From: Flavobacterium degerlachei
Lineage (GTDB): Bacteria > Bacteroidota > Bacteroidia > Flavobacteriales > Flavobacteriaceae
NCBI RefSeq assembly: GCF_900106645.1
Contig: NZ_FNMV01000016.1
Coordinates: forward strand, 36,025 to 100,024
Reading direction: 5' to 3'
Length of the DNA stretch: 64,000 nt
Under the pieces are notes generated by a model that did not search any database, was not told the origin of the DNA, and saw only the letters and a program-made list of their open reading frames with translations. This document shows positions 51,830 through 60,306 of the stretch, piece by piece; positions within the stretch are counted from its first letter, which is position 1; each line of letters starts with the position of its first letter. The translations under genes and the position numbers were made by a program.

Positions 51830-52419
51830 GAATAATTTCAGGAAAATTTAAAGGGAGACGTATCTCTCCGCCAAAAGGACTACCCGTTCGCCCTACTACC
51901 GATATGTCTAAAGAGGCATTATTTAATGTATTGAATAACCATTTTAGTTTTGAAGGACTGAAAGTTTTGGATTTATTCGCAGGAACCGGGAACATAAGTT
52001 ACGAATTTGCCTCAAGAGGTAGTTCACCTATTACTTCTGTAGATGGTGATTTTGGCTGTGTGAAATTCATCAAACAAGTCGCTGCAGAATATGATTTTAA
52101 TATTGCTGCTACCAAAAGTGATGTTTTCAAATTTTTAGAAAGAAACAATGCCACTTTCGATATTATTTTTGCGGATCCTCCTTATGCTTTAGACCAAGCC
52201 ACATTTGAAAAAATTGTTTCAGTTGTATTTGAAAAAAACACACTTAATGAGGATGGAATGATGGTGATTGAACACTCTAAATATACCAAACTCGATCACA
52301 TGATTAATTTTTCTTTCAAGAAAAGTTATGGCGGTTCTATATTTAGTTTCTTCGAGTTAGCTAAAGGTGAAGAAGAATTGGACGGTGATTTAATGGCAAG
52401 TGATAACGAAGAGGAATAA
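51826..52419 (+). CDS. rsmD: 16S rRNA (guanine966-N2)-methyltransferase
   Basis: A 197-residue RsmD. It starts with the family signature MRIISGKFKGRRISPPKGLPVRPT, followed by KEALFNVLNN, the SAM motif VLDLFAGTGNISYEFASRG and the catalytic DPPY in IIFADPPYAL. It methylates G966 of 16S rRNA in the 30S subunit. The start overlaps the DUF3822 stop by 4 bp. The C-terminus carries a short acidic extension (GEEELDGDLMASDNEEE). Confidence 0.96.
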   Translation: MRIISGKFKGRRISPPKGLPVRPTTDMSKEALFNVLNNHFSFEGLKVLDLFAGTGNISYEFASRGSSPITSVDGDFGCVKFIKQVAAEYDFNIAATKSDVFKFLERNNATFDIIFADPPYALDQATFEKIVSVVFEKNTLNEDGMMVIEHSKYTKLDHMINFSFKKSYGGSIFSFFELAKGEEELDGDLMASDNEEE

Positions 52420-52441
52420 CTATTCCTATTTTACTTTATAT

Positions 52442-52478
52442 AGAAAAGCCCTTGTTATAACTAACAAGGGCTTCTTTA
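52442..52478. terminator. Bidirectional terminator between rsmD and panE
   Basis: AAGCCCTTGTTA / TAACAAGGGCTT stem with a TAAC loop and A/T-rich flanks between convergent genes. Confidence 0.88.
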
Positions 52479-52514
52479 TTTGTTTATAATCTGGAATTTG
52501 AATAGGATACTACA

Positions 52515-53450
52515 TTAAACCGCTTCATTAAGCTTCGATAATTTATCCAATACCAATTGATAGGTTGGGGTTTCCATTTCGTATTTTATCCCTTCATTGA
52601 CTACAAATTCGGTCAATGAACCAAGCTCAAATTTTCGTTCTGCTAAAACATCACGATGCATTGACGAGGTTGCTGTATGAGGCATTTTCTCTAATTTCAG
52701 AATGGTTTGCATAATAATATCATTAGGCAATTCCAATCCTTTTATTGCAGCAATCATGGTGATTTCGTTAAGTAAATCAGCATAAAATTTTCGGCTAGAA
52801 GCACTTTCGAGAATCTCTCCTATATTCTGATTTAAATAAGAAGTGGCTGATGCCAATGCTGAAATAAATATGAATTTTTCCCAAACCGTTTCTTCAATAG
52901 CCTCCACAAGCTTACTGTCAATATTCGCTTTTTGAAAAATAGATTGCAGTGCATTCAATTTATAAATAGAGGCAGTTCTAGATCCGAAAAAAAGTTTTTC
53001 ATATGGCCCCACTTTCTTTATAACTCCAGGAGAATCAATCATTGAAACAATATACACACAACCTTGTAATACTTCATTATCAGGAAATAATTCGCTGATG
53101 CGTTCTGGAGCGTCAACACCATTATATAAAGGTAGAAAAATCGTGTTTTTGTTTATGCATTTATTTAGAGAAAGAAGACTGTCTTCAATATCATACGTTT
53201 TTGTTGCACAGATAAGATAATCCAGTTTTCCTATAACTTTAGGATCATTAGAAACAATAGTTGGAAATGTAATTATTTCAGTTTCATCAGTAATGATTTT
53301 TAAACCCGATTCTGACACCACTTTTTGAGTTTCTCCACGAGCGATAAAGATGATTTCAATTTCGTCCGATTCGGCATACGCTTTGGCTAAAAGTCCACCA
53401 AAATAACCACCTACACCACCTAATCCTAAAATCCCAATTCCTGTTTTCAT
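52515..53450 (-). CDS. panE: 2-dehydropantoate 2-reductase
   Basis: A 311-residue ketopantoate reductase. N-terminal NAD(P) motif GILGLGGVGGYFGGLLAKAY, then ICATKTYDI, FLPLYNGVDAPERI, the C-terminal domain with the catalytic Lys region (EETVWEKFIFISALASATSYLNQ), and TSSMHRDVLAERKFELGSL. It reduces ketopantoate to pantoate for coenzyme A synthesis. Related ApbA-like reductases exist, but the TSSMHRD and EKF motifs support PanE. The rest of the pantothenate pathway is not nearby. Confidence 0.9.
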   Translation of the reverse strand: MKTGIGILGLGGVGGYFGGLLAKAYAESDEIEIIFIARGETQKVVSESGLKIITDETEIITFPTIVSNDPKVIGKLDYLICATKTYDIEDSLLSLNKCINKNTIFLPLYNGVDAPERISELFPDNEVLQGCVYIVSMIDSPGVIKKVGPYEKLFFGSRTASIYKLNALQSIFQKANIDSKLVEAIEETVWEKFIFISALASATSYLNQNIGEILESASSRKFYADLLNEITMIAAIKGLELPNDIIMQTILKLEKMPHTATSSMHRDVLAERKFELGSLTEFVVNEGIKYEMETPTYQLVLDKLSKLNEAV

Positions 53451-53474
53451 AACTACTATTTGTAATAAAAATTA

Positions 53475-53537
53475 AACCATTGAGAAATTTAGAAAATTAA
53501 GCATAATCACTTAATGAAACTTAATTTCTCAATGGTT
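53475..53537. repeat. Large inverted repeat (15-bp perfect arms) between rnpB and panE
   Basis: AACCATTGAGAAATT at 53475-53489 pairs with AATTTCTCAATGGTT at 53523-53537; an inner TTAAG/CTTAA pair (53497-53501, 53510-53514) makes a compound hairpin. On the minus strand it is followed by TTTAATTTTTATT, so it can act as a second terminator after rnpB. Confidence 0.7.
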
Positions 53538-53587
53538 CCCTTTTAGATTTTACAATCTTTTATTTATTCTTAGAATAAAAATAAAAA

Positions 53588-53908
53588 AACAGACCTATAA
53601 GCCGGATTCTGTATCCGCCGAGGCGAACCCTTATCATTTATCTAGGCTTACAATTACTCGTGAGCTCCAACTATCTACCCTTCAACAACGGACGAGACGC
53701 CCTTAAATGCTGATATACTTGATATTTCACCGCATAGAGTTTACCTGGTTTCACTACAGCATTACCTGTACATACTTTCTGTTGCACTAGTCCTAATCTC
53801 ATTCTTGCGAACAAAACCGACGGGTGTTACCCGCTATGCTTCTCTATGGTGTCCGGACTTTCCTCCTTCTTGATTGCTCAAAACGGCGATAAGGCGGTCT
53901 GTGCCGCG
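53588..53908 (-). ncRNA. rnpB: RNase P RNA (bacterial type A)
   Basis: The minus strand carries the catalytic RNA of RNase P. The 3' side contains the universal ACAGAATCCGGCTTAT block (seen reversed at 53597-53612), and the 5' side has CACAGACCGCCTTATCGCCG with the P1 arm ACAGACC, which pairs with GGTCTGT at the 3' end. The GAAAGTCCGGAC block (reversed at 53853-53864) and the CCCGTCGG-like loop are also visible. The T7 run after GGTCTG ends transcription. End positions are good to a few bases. Confidence 0.95.
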
Positions 53909-54023
53909 AATTTACGATATTATATCAACGAAGTCAAGTTTTCATAATTTACTTTAACATGTCTTTTATAAATACTTAAATATAAAATGGTTATCTTTAA
54001 ATATTAATTAAATCTTCCTAATC

Positions 54024-54326
54024 ATGAGACCTATATACCATTACTCGACTGTTTCTGAAGCCTTAGATAACTTAAATGAAATGGGATTCAGCTATGATTT
54101 TAATATTCATGAAGACGAAATTGTAAATGATCCACATATACATCAAGTAAAGCACGTCTATCGTTATGAAGGTAATTCTGACCCTGGAGATTCAGCCATT
54201 GTTTATGGTATAAAATCAACTTCAGGTAAAAAAGGAGTTTTTGTTGCTGGTTTTTCAGCTAAAACAAATAGCGAAGCAGCTCGCGTTTTAGATAAAATAT
54301 GCATTGAAGGTAGCAATCAATGTTAA
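54024..54326 (+). CDS. Small conserved protein, paralogue A
   Basis: A 100-residue cytoplasmic protein. N-terminus [25 protein letters not shown], then [20 protein letters not shown] and [13 protein letters not shown] recall such proteins being labelled phosphoribosylpyrophosphate synthetase in databases, but no PRPP loop is present and the name is not supported. It is followed by a near paralogue (54376-54675) that is more than half identical, so the pair arose by tandem duplication. Function unknown. Confidence 0.8.
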   Translation: MRPIYHYSTVSEALDNLNEMGFSYDFNIHEDEIVNDPHIHQVKHVYRYEGNSDPGDSAIVYGIKSTSGKKGVFVAGFSAKTNSEAARVLDKICIEGSNQC

Positions 54327-54375
54327 ATTTAAAATTTTCACATCCATATTAACAACAACTAATAAATATAAAAAT

Positions 54376-54675
54376 ATGAAAAACATATATCATTATGACT
54401 CCGTTTCGAAAGCCTTAGATGATTTGAATGAAAAAGGTTTTACCTATGATTTCAACCTACACGAAGAAGATATCTCAAAAAATCCCGATAAATATGAAAT
54501 TGTTCATATTTACCGTTATGAAGGAGATTCTAATCCAGATGATGAGGCTATGGTCTTTGGTATTAAATCAAAATCCGGAAAAAAGGGTGTCTTTGTTACT
54601 GGTTTTGCAGCAAATTCAGTTTCTGAAGCTGCACAAGCGCTAATCCAAATAAGTATTAAAGACAGGATAAAGTAA
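54376..54675 (+). CDS. Small conserved protein, paralogue B
   Basis: A 99-residue protein aligned end to end with the preceding gene ([20 protein letters not shown], then [19 protein letters not shown] and [13 protein letters not shown]). I use ATG 54376; an in-frame start farther upstream would overlap the first gene. The two genes probably share a transcript. Differences are spread evenly, indicating an old duplication with both copies under constraint. Function unknown. Confidence 0.8.
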   Translation: MKNIYHYDSVSKALDDLNEKGFTYDFNLHEEDISKNPDKYEIVHIYRYEGDSNPDDEAMVFGIKSKSGKKGVFVTGFAANSVSEAAQALIQISIKDRIK

Positions 54676-54993
54676 AGAATATCTATTATCTAAAAACCAC
54701 AATAGTTAAATTCCATAAGATTCCAGACCGTATTTTTATTTCCCCAGAAGCTATATTTTAAATTAGAGTCAATATTGATCTAATGATGCTTTCAGAATAA
54801 TTAGTAAGGAGGATTTTATGGAAATTACTTTGTATTTCCCAGCGTTGGTGTGTAATAATTCTACAAGACTAAATGGGAGTTATATATCTAAATTTAAAGT
54901 AATTAGTACTATTCAAAAGTAAGCTATACCTTTTCATCGATGTTAATTTTCGAATTAAACAAATTATCCTTTTCATAATATAACCGCTTTTCC
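54676..54993. other. Intergenic stretch before dnaX
   Basis: About 320 bp of AT-rich sequence without a recognisable gene, except for a possible 34-codon frame at 54818-54922 with a strong ribosome-binding site. Confidence 0.5.
54818..54922 (+). CDS. Possible 34-aa peptide with strong Shine-Dalgarno
   Basis: ATG 54818 is preceded 5 bp upstream by TAAGGAGGA (54805-54813), a near-perfect anti-SD complement that is rare in this phylum. The frame gives MEITLYFPALVCNNSTRLNG and a basic end. No family is recognised. It may be a remnant or a chance frame. Confidence 0.25.
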   Translation: MEITLYFPALVCNNSTRLNGSYISKFKVISTIQK

Positions 54994-55001
54994 TATATTT
55001 G
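54994..55001 (+). promoter_or_regulatory. Promoter -7 element for dnaX
   Basis: TATATTTG, 18 bp before the ATG at 55020. Confidence 0.5.
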
Positions 55002-55019
55002 CTTTCGAATAAAAATTCT

Positions 55020-56105
55020 ATGGAACAATTTGTAGTATCGGCGCGAAAATATCGTCCTCAAACATTTAATGATGTAGTGGGACAAAAAGCCATTACAAAT
55101 ACTTTATTGAATGCCATAGACAGCAACCATCTTGCCTCTGCCCTATTATTTACAGGCCCTAGAGGAGTTGGAAAAACGACATGTGCCAGAATTTTGGCCA
55201 GGAAAATCAACCAACCGGGTTATGATGACCCCAATGAGGATTTTGCCTTTAATGTCTTTGAGCTGGATGCCGCATCGAACAATTCTGTTGATGACATACG
55301 TAGTTTGATTGATCAAGTTCGTATCCCACCGCAAACCGGAAAATACAAGGTTTATATTATTGATGAGGTGCACATGTTGTCTTCGGCCGCATTTAATGCT
55401 TTCTTGAAAACATTAGAGGAGCCGCCAAAGCATGCCATTTTTATTTTGGCAACGACCGAAAAACATAAAATTATTCCAACCATATTATCCCGTTGTCAAA
55501 TATTTGATTTCAAAAGAATCACAGTAAAAGACGCCAAAGAACACCTTGCAGAAGTAGCTACGAATCAAGGTATTGATTTTGAAGATGATGCTTTGCATAT
55601 CATTGCTCAAAAAGCAGATGGTGCTATGCGTGACGCATTGTCTATTTTTGATAGAGTCGTTTCCTATTGCGGTACTAACTTAACTCGTCAAGCAGTTACA
55701 GAAAACTTAAATGTTCTTGACTACGAAACTTATATCACTGTTACTGATTTAATTCTTGAAAATAAAATTCCTGATTTATTAGTAACATTTAATGAAATAC
55801 TAGCAAAAGGATTTGACAGCCATCATTTCGTATCGGGCTTAGCTTCTCATTTTAGAGATTTATTGGTAAGTAAAACGCCTTCAACTTTGTCGTTATTAGA
55901 AGTTGGAGAACAAGCACAAAAAATGTACGGATTACAAGCGCAAAAATGTAGTCAAGATTTTTTATTAAAGGGAATCGCTATTGCAAATGATTGCGACTTA
56001 AAATTCAAGCTCAGCCAAAATCAGCGATTACTTGTTGAACTTTGTTTAATGCAACTAGCCTCTATCACTTTTGATGGAGAAAAAAAAAAGTTGACGCATT
56101 TATAA
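55020..56105 (+). CDS. dnaX: DNA polymerase III gamma/tau, zero-frame (gamma-like) product
   Basis: In the zero frame this gives 361 residues: the AAA+ clamp-loader ATPase (Walker A GPRGVGKTTCARILA, Walker B YIIDEVHMLSSAAF, sensor 1 FILATTEKHKI, SRC finger LSRCQIFDF) and domain III (LCLMQLASITF). The four-Cys zinc module of most DnaX proteins is missing; residues ~58-75 are an acidic linker (NQPGYDDPNEDFAF). The frame stops at TAA only 15 nt after an A10-G run (56080-56090), while the -1 frame continues open for 220 codons with a typical tau C-terminus. ATG 55020 (MEQFVVSARKYRPQTF) is the family start. It loads the beta clamp. Confidence 0.93.
   Translation: MEQFVVSARKYRPQTFNDVVGQKAITNTLLNAIDSNHLASALLFTGPRGVGKTTCARILARKINQPGYDDPNEDFAFNVFELDAASNNSVDDIRSLIDQVRIPPQTGKYKVYIIDEVHMLSSAAFNAFLKTLEEPPKHAIFILATTEKHKIIPTILSRCQIFDFKRITVKDAKEHLAEVATNQGIDFEDDALHIIAQKADGAMRDALSIFDRVVSYCGTNLTRQAVTENLNVLDYETYITVTDLILENKIPDLLVTFNEILAKGFDSHHFVSGLASHFRDLLVSKTPSTLSLLEVGEQAQKMYGLQAQKCSQDFLLKGIAIANDCDLKFKLSQNQRLLVELCLMQLASITFDGEKKKLTHL
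56076..56090 (+). other. dnaX slippery site (A AAA AAG within an A10-G run)
   Basis: Positions 56080-56089 are ten A followed by G. The zero frame reads GAA AAA AAA AAG TTG; the heptamer A AAA AAG (56084-56090) is in the same phase as the E. coli dnaX frameshift site. A -1 slip continues at GTT (56090). A GGAG sits directly upstream (56076-56079). No clear downstream stem-loop was seen, so transcriptional slippage on the run, as in Thermus dnaX, is an alternative. Confidence 0.65.
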
Positions 56106-56752
56106 TTCCACCCACTTATTTCAGGAAAAATGATTACTCAATAGCTGATACAACAAAACCTACTGAATCAATACCTGTTGCAGTTATTCCTGCTGTAAAC
56201 ACTGTACAAGTTTCTGCAAACAAAGAACCTGAGTCAAAACCGGTTCCCACTGAGCAGAGCAAAACAGATACTTCACTTTCAGACGGGCCTAAAGTTTCTG
56301 CCTTTTCATTAGCAAGTATTCGTGCAAAAAAAGCACTTGAAGAAAGCAATAAATCGTATGTAAAAGAGGAACTCCACCTGCCAACTCAAAACTTTACTGA
56401 AACAGAAATGTTATTGCATTGGACTAAATACGCAAAGCGACTAGGAGAAAAAGGTTTCAGGATAATGGAATCATTACTACTTATTAATGATCCCGTTTTA
56501 AATGGTTTTGCTATCACACTAGAATTACCAAATGAAGGTTCAAAATTAGATTTTGAAAAAGAATTAAACGGCCTATTAGGTCATTTGAAAGGGCATTTGC
56601 ATAATCATGACATTACAATAGAGGTGATTGTCAACGAAAGTATTCAAAGTAAAAAGAATTTTAACGATCAGGACCGCTACAATAGACTTCATGAAATAAA
56701 CCCAAATATTGACCTCTTGAGGACAACATTTGGATTAGATTTAAATGTTTAA
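56090..56752 (+). CDS. dnaX: DnaX tau-specific C-terminal part (reached by -1 frameshift)
   Basis: The -1 frame is open from the slippery site to TAA at 56750-56752 and adds 220 residues, giving a full product of about 577. It starts VDAFIIPPTYFRKNDYS, has a Pro/Glu/Ser-rich linker (~20-110) and ends in a compact domain (TETEMLLHWTKYAKRLGEKGFRI, NPNIDLLRTTFGLDLNV) that corresponds to the tau C-terminal region binding the polymerase subunit. It has no start codon of its own near its beginning, so it can only be made as an extension of the zero-frame product or is separated by a one-base error. The linker is as well maintained as the flanks. Confidence 0.8.
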   Translation, partial: VDAFIIPPTYFRKNDYSIADTTKPTESIPVAVIPAVNTVQVSANKEPESKPVPTEQSKTDTSLSDGPKVSAFSLASIRAKKALEESNKSYVKEELHLPTQNFTETEMLLHWTKYAKRLGEKGFRIMESLLLINDPVLNGFAITLELPNEGSKLDFEKELNGLLGHLKGHLHNHDITIEVIVNESIQSKKNFNDQDRYNRLHEINPNIDLLRTTFGLDLNV

Positions 56753-56786
56753 ATATAAAACTGCTCTAATATAAATTTAGCTTTTT

Positions 56787-57677
56787 TTAAATATTACCAT
56801 AATACATAGCCTTTACAATCCCATCTGAAAGTCCTATTTTAGGAACATAGATTTGTCTAGCACCACTCCATTTCATCGCATTAAGATAAATACGAACCGC
56901 TGGTATAATTACATCGGCACGATCTGGATTCAGTCCTAATTCAGATATTCTTTGTTCATAGGTCAATGAATTTAGAAAAGCATATTGAGAATTTACATAG
57001 ATAAATGACAACGGTTTTTCCTGTGCTTTTCCTGACATTTTAAAAAGTTTATTGATGTTTCCACCAGAACCAATTAGCGTTATTTCTTCAAAGCCCTCCG
57101 TATTTGTTTTGATCCATTTTTCTATTTCATCCCAAACAGCGTCAACAACCATCTCATTTAACAAACGAACGGTTCCTGCCTTAAATGATTTAGAGGTTAC
57201 AATCTTACCATTAGAGAATAAAGTAAATTCGGTACTTCCACCTCCCACATCAACAAATAGGTATGTTTCGTCTGTATTTAGCAAATGAAGTAAATCAGTT
57301 GATGCAATTATAGCTGCTTCTTTTTTACCGTCGATAATTTCTATCTCAATGTCGGCTTTCTCTCTGATAATATCGACAACTTCCTTACCGTTATAGGCTT
57401 CTCTCATTGCCGATGTTGCAAAAGCTCTATAACTCTGTACTTTATGTACTTTCATCAAAAGGTTGAATGCTGTCATCGCATCACGCATTCTATCAATATT
57501 TTCTTCAGATATTTCCCCTACGGTAAATGCATCCTGACCCAAGCGGATAGGAACCCGTACCAATGAGCTCTTATTAAATTGAGGTTCTTTTCCCTCCTGC
57601 TCGACAATATTCACTATCAATAAACGCATAGCATTTGAACCGATATCGATAGCAGCATATTTCTTTATTTTAATCAT
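56787..57677 (-). CDS. Ppx/GppA-family exopolyphosphatase
   Basis: A 296-residue short Ppx/GppA protein with the actin-like ATPase fold. Phosphate-1 motif YAAIDIGSNAMRLLIVN, VRVPIRLGQDAF, FVDVGGGSTEF (phosphate-2) and LIGSGGNINKLF are intact. It lacks the C-terminal HD domain of larger members. It degrades polyphosphate or pppGpp. It follows ppk1 on the same strand with a 65-bp gap, in an apparent sixA-ppk1-ppx operon. Confidence 0.93.
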   Translation of the reverse strand: MIKIKKYAAIDIGSNAMRLLIVNIVEQEGKEPQFNKSSLVRVPIRLGQDAFTVGEISEENIDRMRDAMTAFNLLMKVHKVQSYRAFATSAMREAYNGKEVVDIIREKADIEIEIIDGKKEAAIIASTDLLHLLNTDETYLFVDVGGGSTEFTLFSNGKIVTSKSFKAGTVRLLNEMVVDAVWDEIEKWIKTNTEGFEEITLIGSGGNINKLFKMSGKAQEKPLSFIYVNSQYAFLNSLTYEQRISELGLNPDRADVIIPAVRIYLNAMKWSGARQIYVPKIGLSDGIVKAMYYGNI

Positions 57678-57742
57678 TCTATATTATGATTTTATATTTA
57701 AGTTTTTGGATATTAATAAGCAAAAACTTAAAATTTAAATTT

Positions 57743-59881
57743 CTAAAATTTTTCGTCTAATAAATCAACTTTATTTTGATAGTACTTATAAGTTTCGATC
57801 TGAGCCCTAAATATAGGTTCGCCATTTCGCTCTCTATATTTATTATCTAATTTATAAGAGTGATAGCGTGCTTTTACATTACCCTTCCATCCTAAATCAA
57901 AATTATCTATTAATTCATTTTTTATATCTTGATCATAAATAGGACAAGTCACCTCTACTCTACCATCTAGATTTCGAGTCATGAAATCAGCTGAGGAAAT
58001 AAAAACTTCTGTTTGTCCTGCGTTACCAAAAATATAAATCCTAGCATGCTCTAAATAATTATCAACGATACTTATGGCTTCAATATTAGAACTCATTCCT
58101 TTGATTCCAGGAATCAAAGAGCAGATTCCTCTAACCTCCAATTGTATTTTTACTCCTGCATTACTGGCTTCATATAATTTATCTATCATTGAAAAATCAG
58201 ATAAACTATTCATTTTTAACTTTATATGTGTTTTTCTCCCAGCACGAGCGTGTAGAATTTCTCTATCTATTAATTTATAGAATCTCATACGCGTATAATG
58301 TGGTGACACAATAAGATGTTTGTAACGATGGATTCTATAATTTATATCAAAAAAGTCAAATATTTTAGAGATGTCTTTCAAGATTTGCTGATGACTTGTA
58401 AAAAGAGTTACATCTGTGTATATTTTCGCAGTTGCCTCATTAAAATTTCCTGTCGAAATAAAGCCATAACGTTTTATTTTCCCCTTTTCAAGTCTTTCGA
58501 TTACACATATTTTACTATGTACTTTCAAGCCTTTTATTCCAAAAATAAGTTCAATACCCTCTGTTTGCATTTGTTCAGCATAGGAAATATTTGAAGCTTC
58601 ATCAAAACGAGCCTGTAATTCTATTTGAACAGTTACTTTTTTTCCGTTTTTGGCGGCATTAATCAGTGAACTAATAATTTGGGAATTTTTAGCTAATCTA
58701 TAAAGCGTGATTTTAATCTTGGTTACTTTAGGATCAAGCGCAGCTTCACGCAGAAACTTAGTTAAATAAGAGAAAGACTGATAAGGCGCATTTAATAAAT
58801 AATCCTTTTTACTAATTCTTTCCAGTATACTCCCTTCAAGGCTTAAGCCAGGGATTGGTAATGGATCATTGGTTTTATATAAAAGATCGTGTCTACCCAA
58901 ATTAGGGAAATTCATATAGTCCCTCCTATTGTGGTATCTACCTCCGGGAATGATACTATCTGTAGAAACAATTTTCATTTTATCTAAGAAGAATGCCAAT
59001 GTATCTTTTTCTATCAATTGATCGTATATAAAACGAACTGGCTCCCCTACTAATCTGTCCTTTACACTAGTCGAAATTTTTTCCAGCATACTTTTACTTA
59101 AATCGCTATCAATATCTAACTGTGCGTCGCGACTTATTTTTATCATATGCGCCGAAACACTTTCATAGTCAAAAATATTAAACACACTTTTTAAATTATG
59201 TCTAATCACATCATCGATCAGTATAACATATTGTTTATTAAGATAGGATGGTAAAACAACAAATCGATTCATCGTTTTTGGGATTTCGATAATTGCATAA
59301 CGAACCTCGGAATCCTTCTTCATTACCAATTTTATGGCTAAATAACCAATGTTATCTCTTAATAATGGGAACTCTGATAAATCATTTAATATTATCGTAA
59401 CCAACTCTGGACTAAGCTGTTGGATAAAAAAATCTTTTAAAAATATTTCCTGCTCTTCAGAAATTTCATCTTCATTTATAATAAAAATGTTTTTTGTTTG
59501 CAGTTCATTTTCAATTCCCTTCAGTATAAGTAGGCTTTCGGTTTGGTGTCTGATTACAATTTCTGTTATGTCTTTAACTAATTGCTGAGCTGAAATACCT
59601 CCAAGAATTTTCTCTCCTGATTTTCCTGAGAGACTTAATCTTCTTATTGCTGCAAATCGAACTCTAAAAAACTCATCTAAATTATTGGAGAAAATCCCTA
59701 AAAATCGTAATCTATCTAAAAGTGGTACTGATTCATCTGCTGCTTCTTGAAGTACTCTTGCATTAAATGCTAACCAACTTTTTTCTCTATCTATATATTT
59801 TATTTCTGGCACTATATGTATTATTTTAAATCTTTTGGAACTATTATTTTTTTTGTCTTGCCCTTTTTTATTTTTTCCCAA
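57743..59881 (-). CDS. ppk1: Polyphosphate kinase 1
   Basis: A 712-residue PPK1. Order: N domain (DREKSWLAFNARVLQEAADESVPLLDRLRFLGIFSNNLDEFFRVR), head domain, and two PLD-like C domains with the autophosphorylated His455 in GLKVHSKICVIER and the second block HARAGRKTHIKLKMNS. It makes polyphosphate reversibly from ATP. The start at 59881 overlaps the end of sixA by 61 bp; a GTG near 59812 (VPEIKYIDREKSW) would remove the overlap. The N-terminal 25 residues are Lys/Asn-rich and unusual for PPK1, so the shorter start is worth considering. Confidence 0.95.
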   Translation of the reverse strand: MGKNKKGQDKKNNSSKRFKIIHIVPEIKYIDREKSWLAFNARVLQEAADESVPLLDRLRFLGIFSNNLDEFFRVRFAAIRRLSLSGKSGEKILGGISAQQLVKDITEIVIRHQTESLLILKGIENELQTKNIFIINEDEISEEQEIFLKDFFIQQLSPELVTIILNDLSEFPLLRDNIGYLAIKLVMKKDSEVRYAIIEIPKTMNRFVVLPSYLNKQYVILIDDVIRHNLKSVFNIFDYESVSAHMIKISRDAQLDIDSDLSKSMLEKISTSVKDRLVGEPVRFIYDQLIEKDTLAFFLDKMKIVSTDSIIPGGRYHNRRDYMNFPNLGRHDLLYKTNDPLPIPGLSLEGSILERISKKDYLLNAPYQSFSYLTKFLREAALDPKVTKIKITLYRLAKNSQIISSLINAAKNGKKVTVQIELQARFDEASNISYAEQMQTEGIELIFGIKGLKVHSKICVIERLEKGKIKRYGFISTGNFNEATAKIYTDVTLFTSHQQILKDISKIFDFFDINYRIHRYKHLIVSPHYTRMRFYKLIDREILHARAGRKTHIKLKMNSLSDFSMIDKLYEASNAGVKIQLEVRGICSLIPGIKGMSSNIEAISIVDNYLEHARIYIFGNAGQTEVFISSADFMTRNLDGRVEVTCPIYDQDIKNELIDNFDLGWKGNVKARYHSYKLDNKYRERNGEPIFRAQIETYKYYQNKVDLLDEKF

Positions 59882-60306
59882 TAATCAGTATCGAATTGCA
59901 AAGATACAAATCCGCAGGTAGGCACATTACTAATTAAAACATCCCCAAATTTATTAACAAAATTTGTCATAGCTGCATTATGTCCAAAAATAATCAAGCT
60001 CTCAATTTTGTTGTCACAGGATTTGATGATTTTTTCTAAATGTTTTTCATCAAAAGTATAGAGTTCATCCTTAAAAACGATGCATTCCAAAGGGTATAAA
60101 ATGTTATGCGCAAATATTCGTGCTGTATCTGCGGCCCTTTTGGCAATACTACTCCATAAAACATATGTCTTAGGGACAAAATCATGGATATTTAAAGATA
60201 CCAAGTGAGCATCTTTCATACCTCTTTGGTCTAATGGTCTATCAATATCTTGTAAAGGTGCATCCCAATTAGATTTAGCATGTCTTATTAATATTAGATT
60301 TTTCAT
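59821..60306 (-). CDS. SixA-like histidine phosphatase
   Basis: A 161-residue histidine phosphatase superfamily protein. The RHG motif is LILIRHAKSNWDAPLQDIDRPLDQRG (catalytic His9), with a second His in LIIFGHNAAMTNFV. SixA proteins dephosphorylate phospho-histidine on HPt domains or PTS proteins. The C-terminal Lys-rich tail (KKGKTKKIIVPKDLK) overlaps the ppk1 start by up to 61 bp. It is the first gene of the polyphosphate operon; a link to the His-phosphorylated PPK1 is attractive but unproven. Confidence 0.9.
   Translation of the reverse strand: MKNLILIRHAKSNWDAPLQDIDRPLDQRGMKDAHLVSLNIHDFVPKTYVLWSSIAKRAADTARIFAHNILYPLECIVFKDELYTFDEKHLEKIIKSCDNKIESLIIFGHNAAMTNFVNKFGDVLISNVPTCGFVSLQFDTDYWEKIKKGKTKKIIVPKDLK

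Noticed and set aside
54676..55019. Riboswitch or small RNA before dnaX
   Set aside because: I could find no conserved riboswitch core or strong paired structure; only a weak peptide candidate is left.
56129..56407. Possible separate gene start for the dnaX downstream part
   Set aside because: The -1 frame is open without an ATG near its beginning and encodes a typical tau linker; the first ATG (56408) would cut the domain. It is an extension of dnaX, not a gene of its own.
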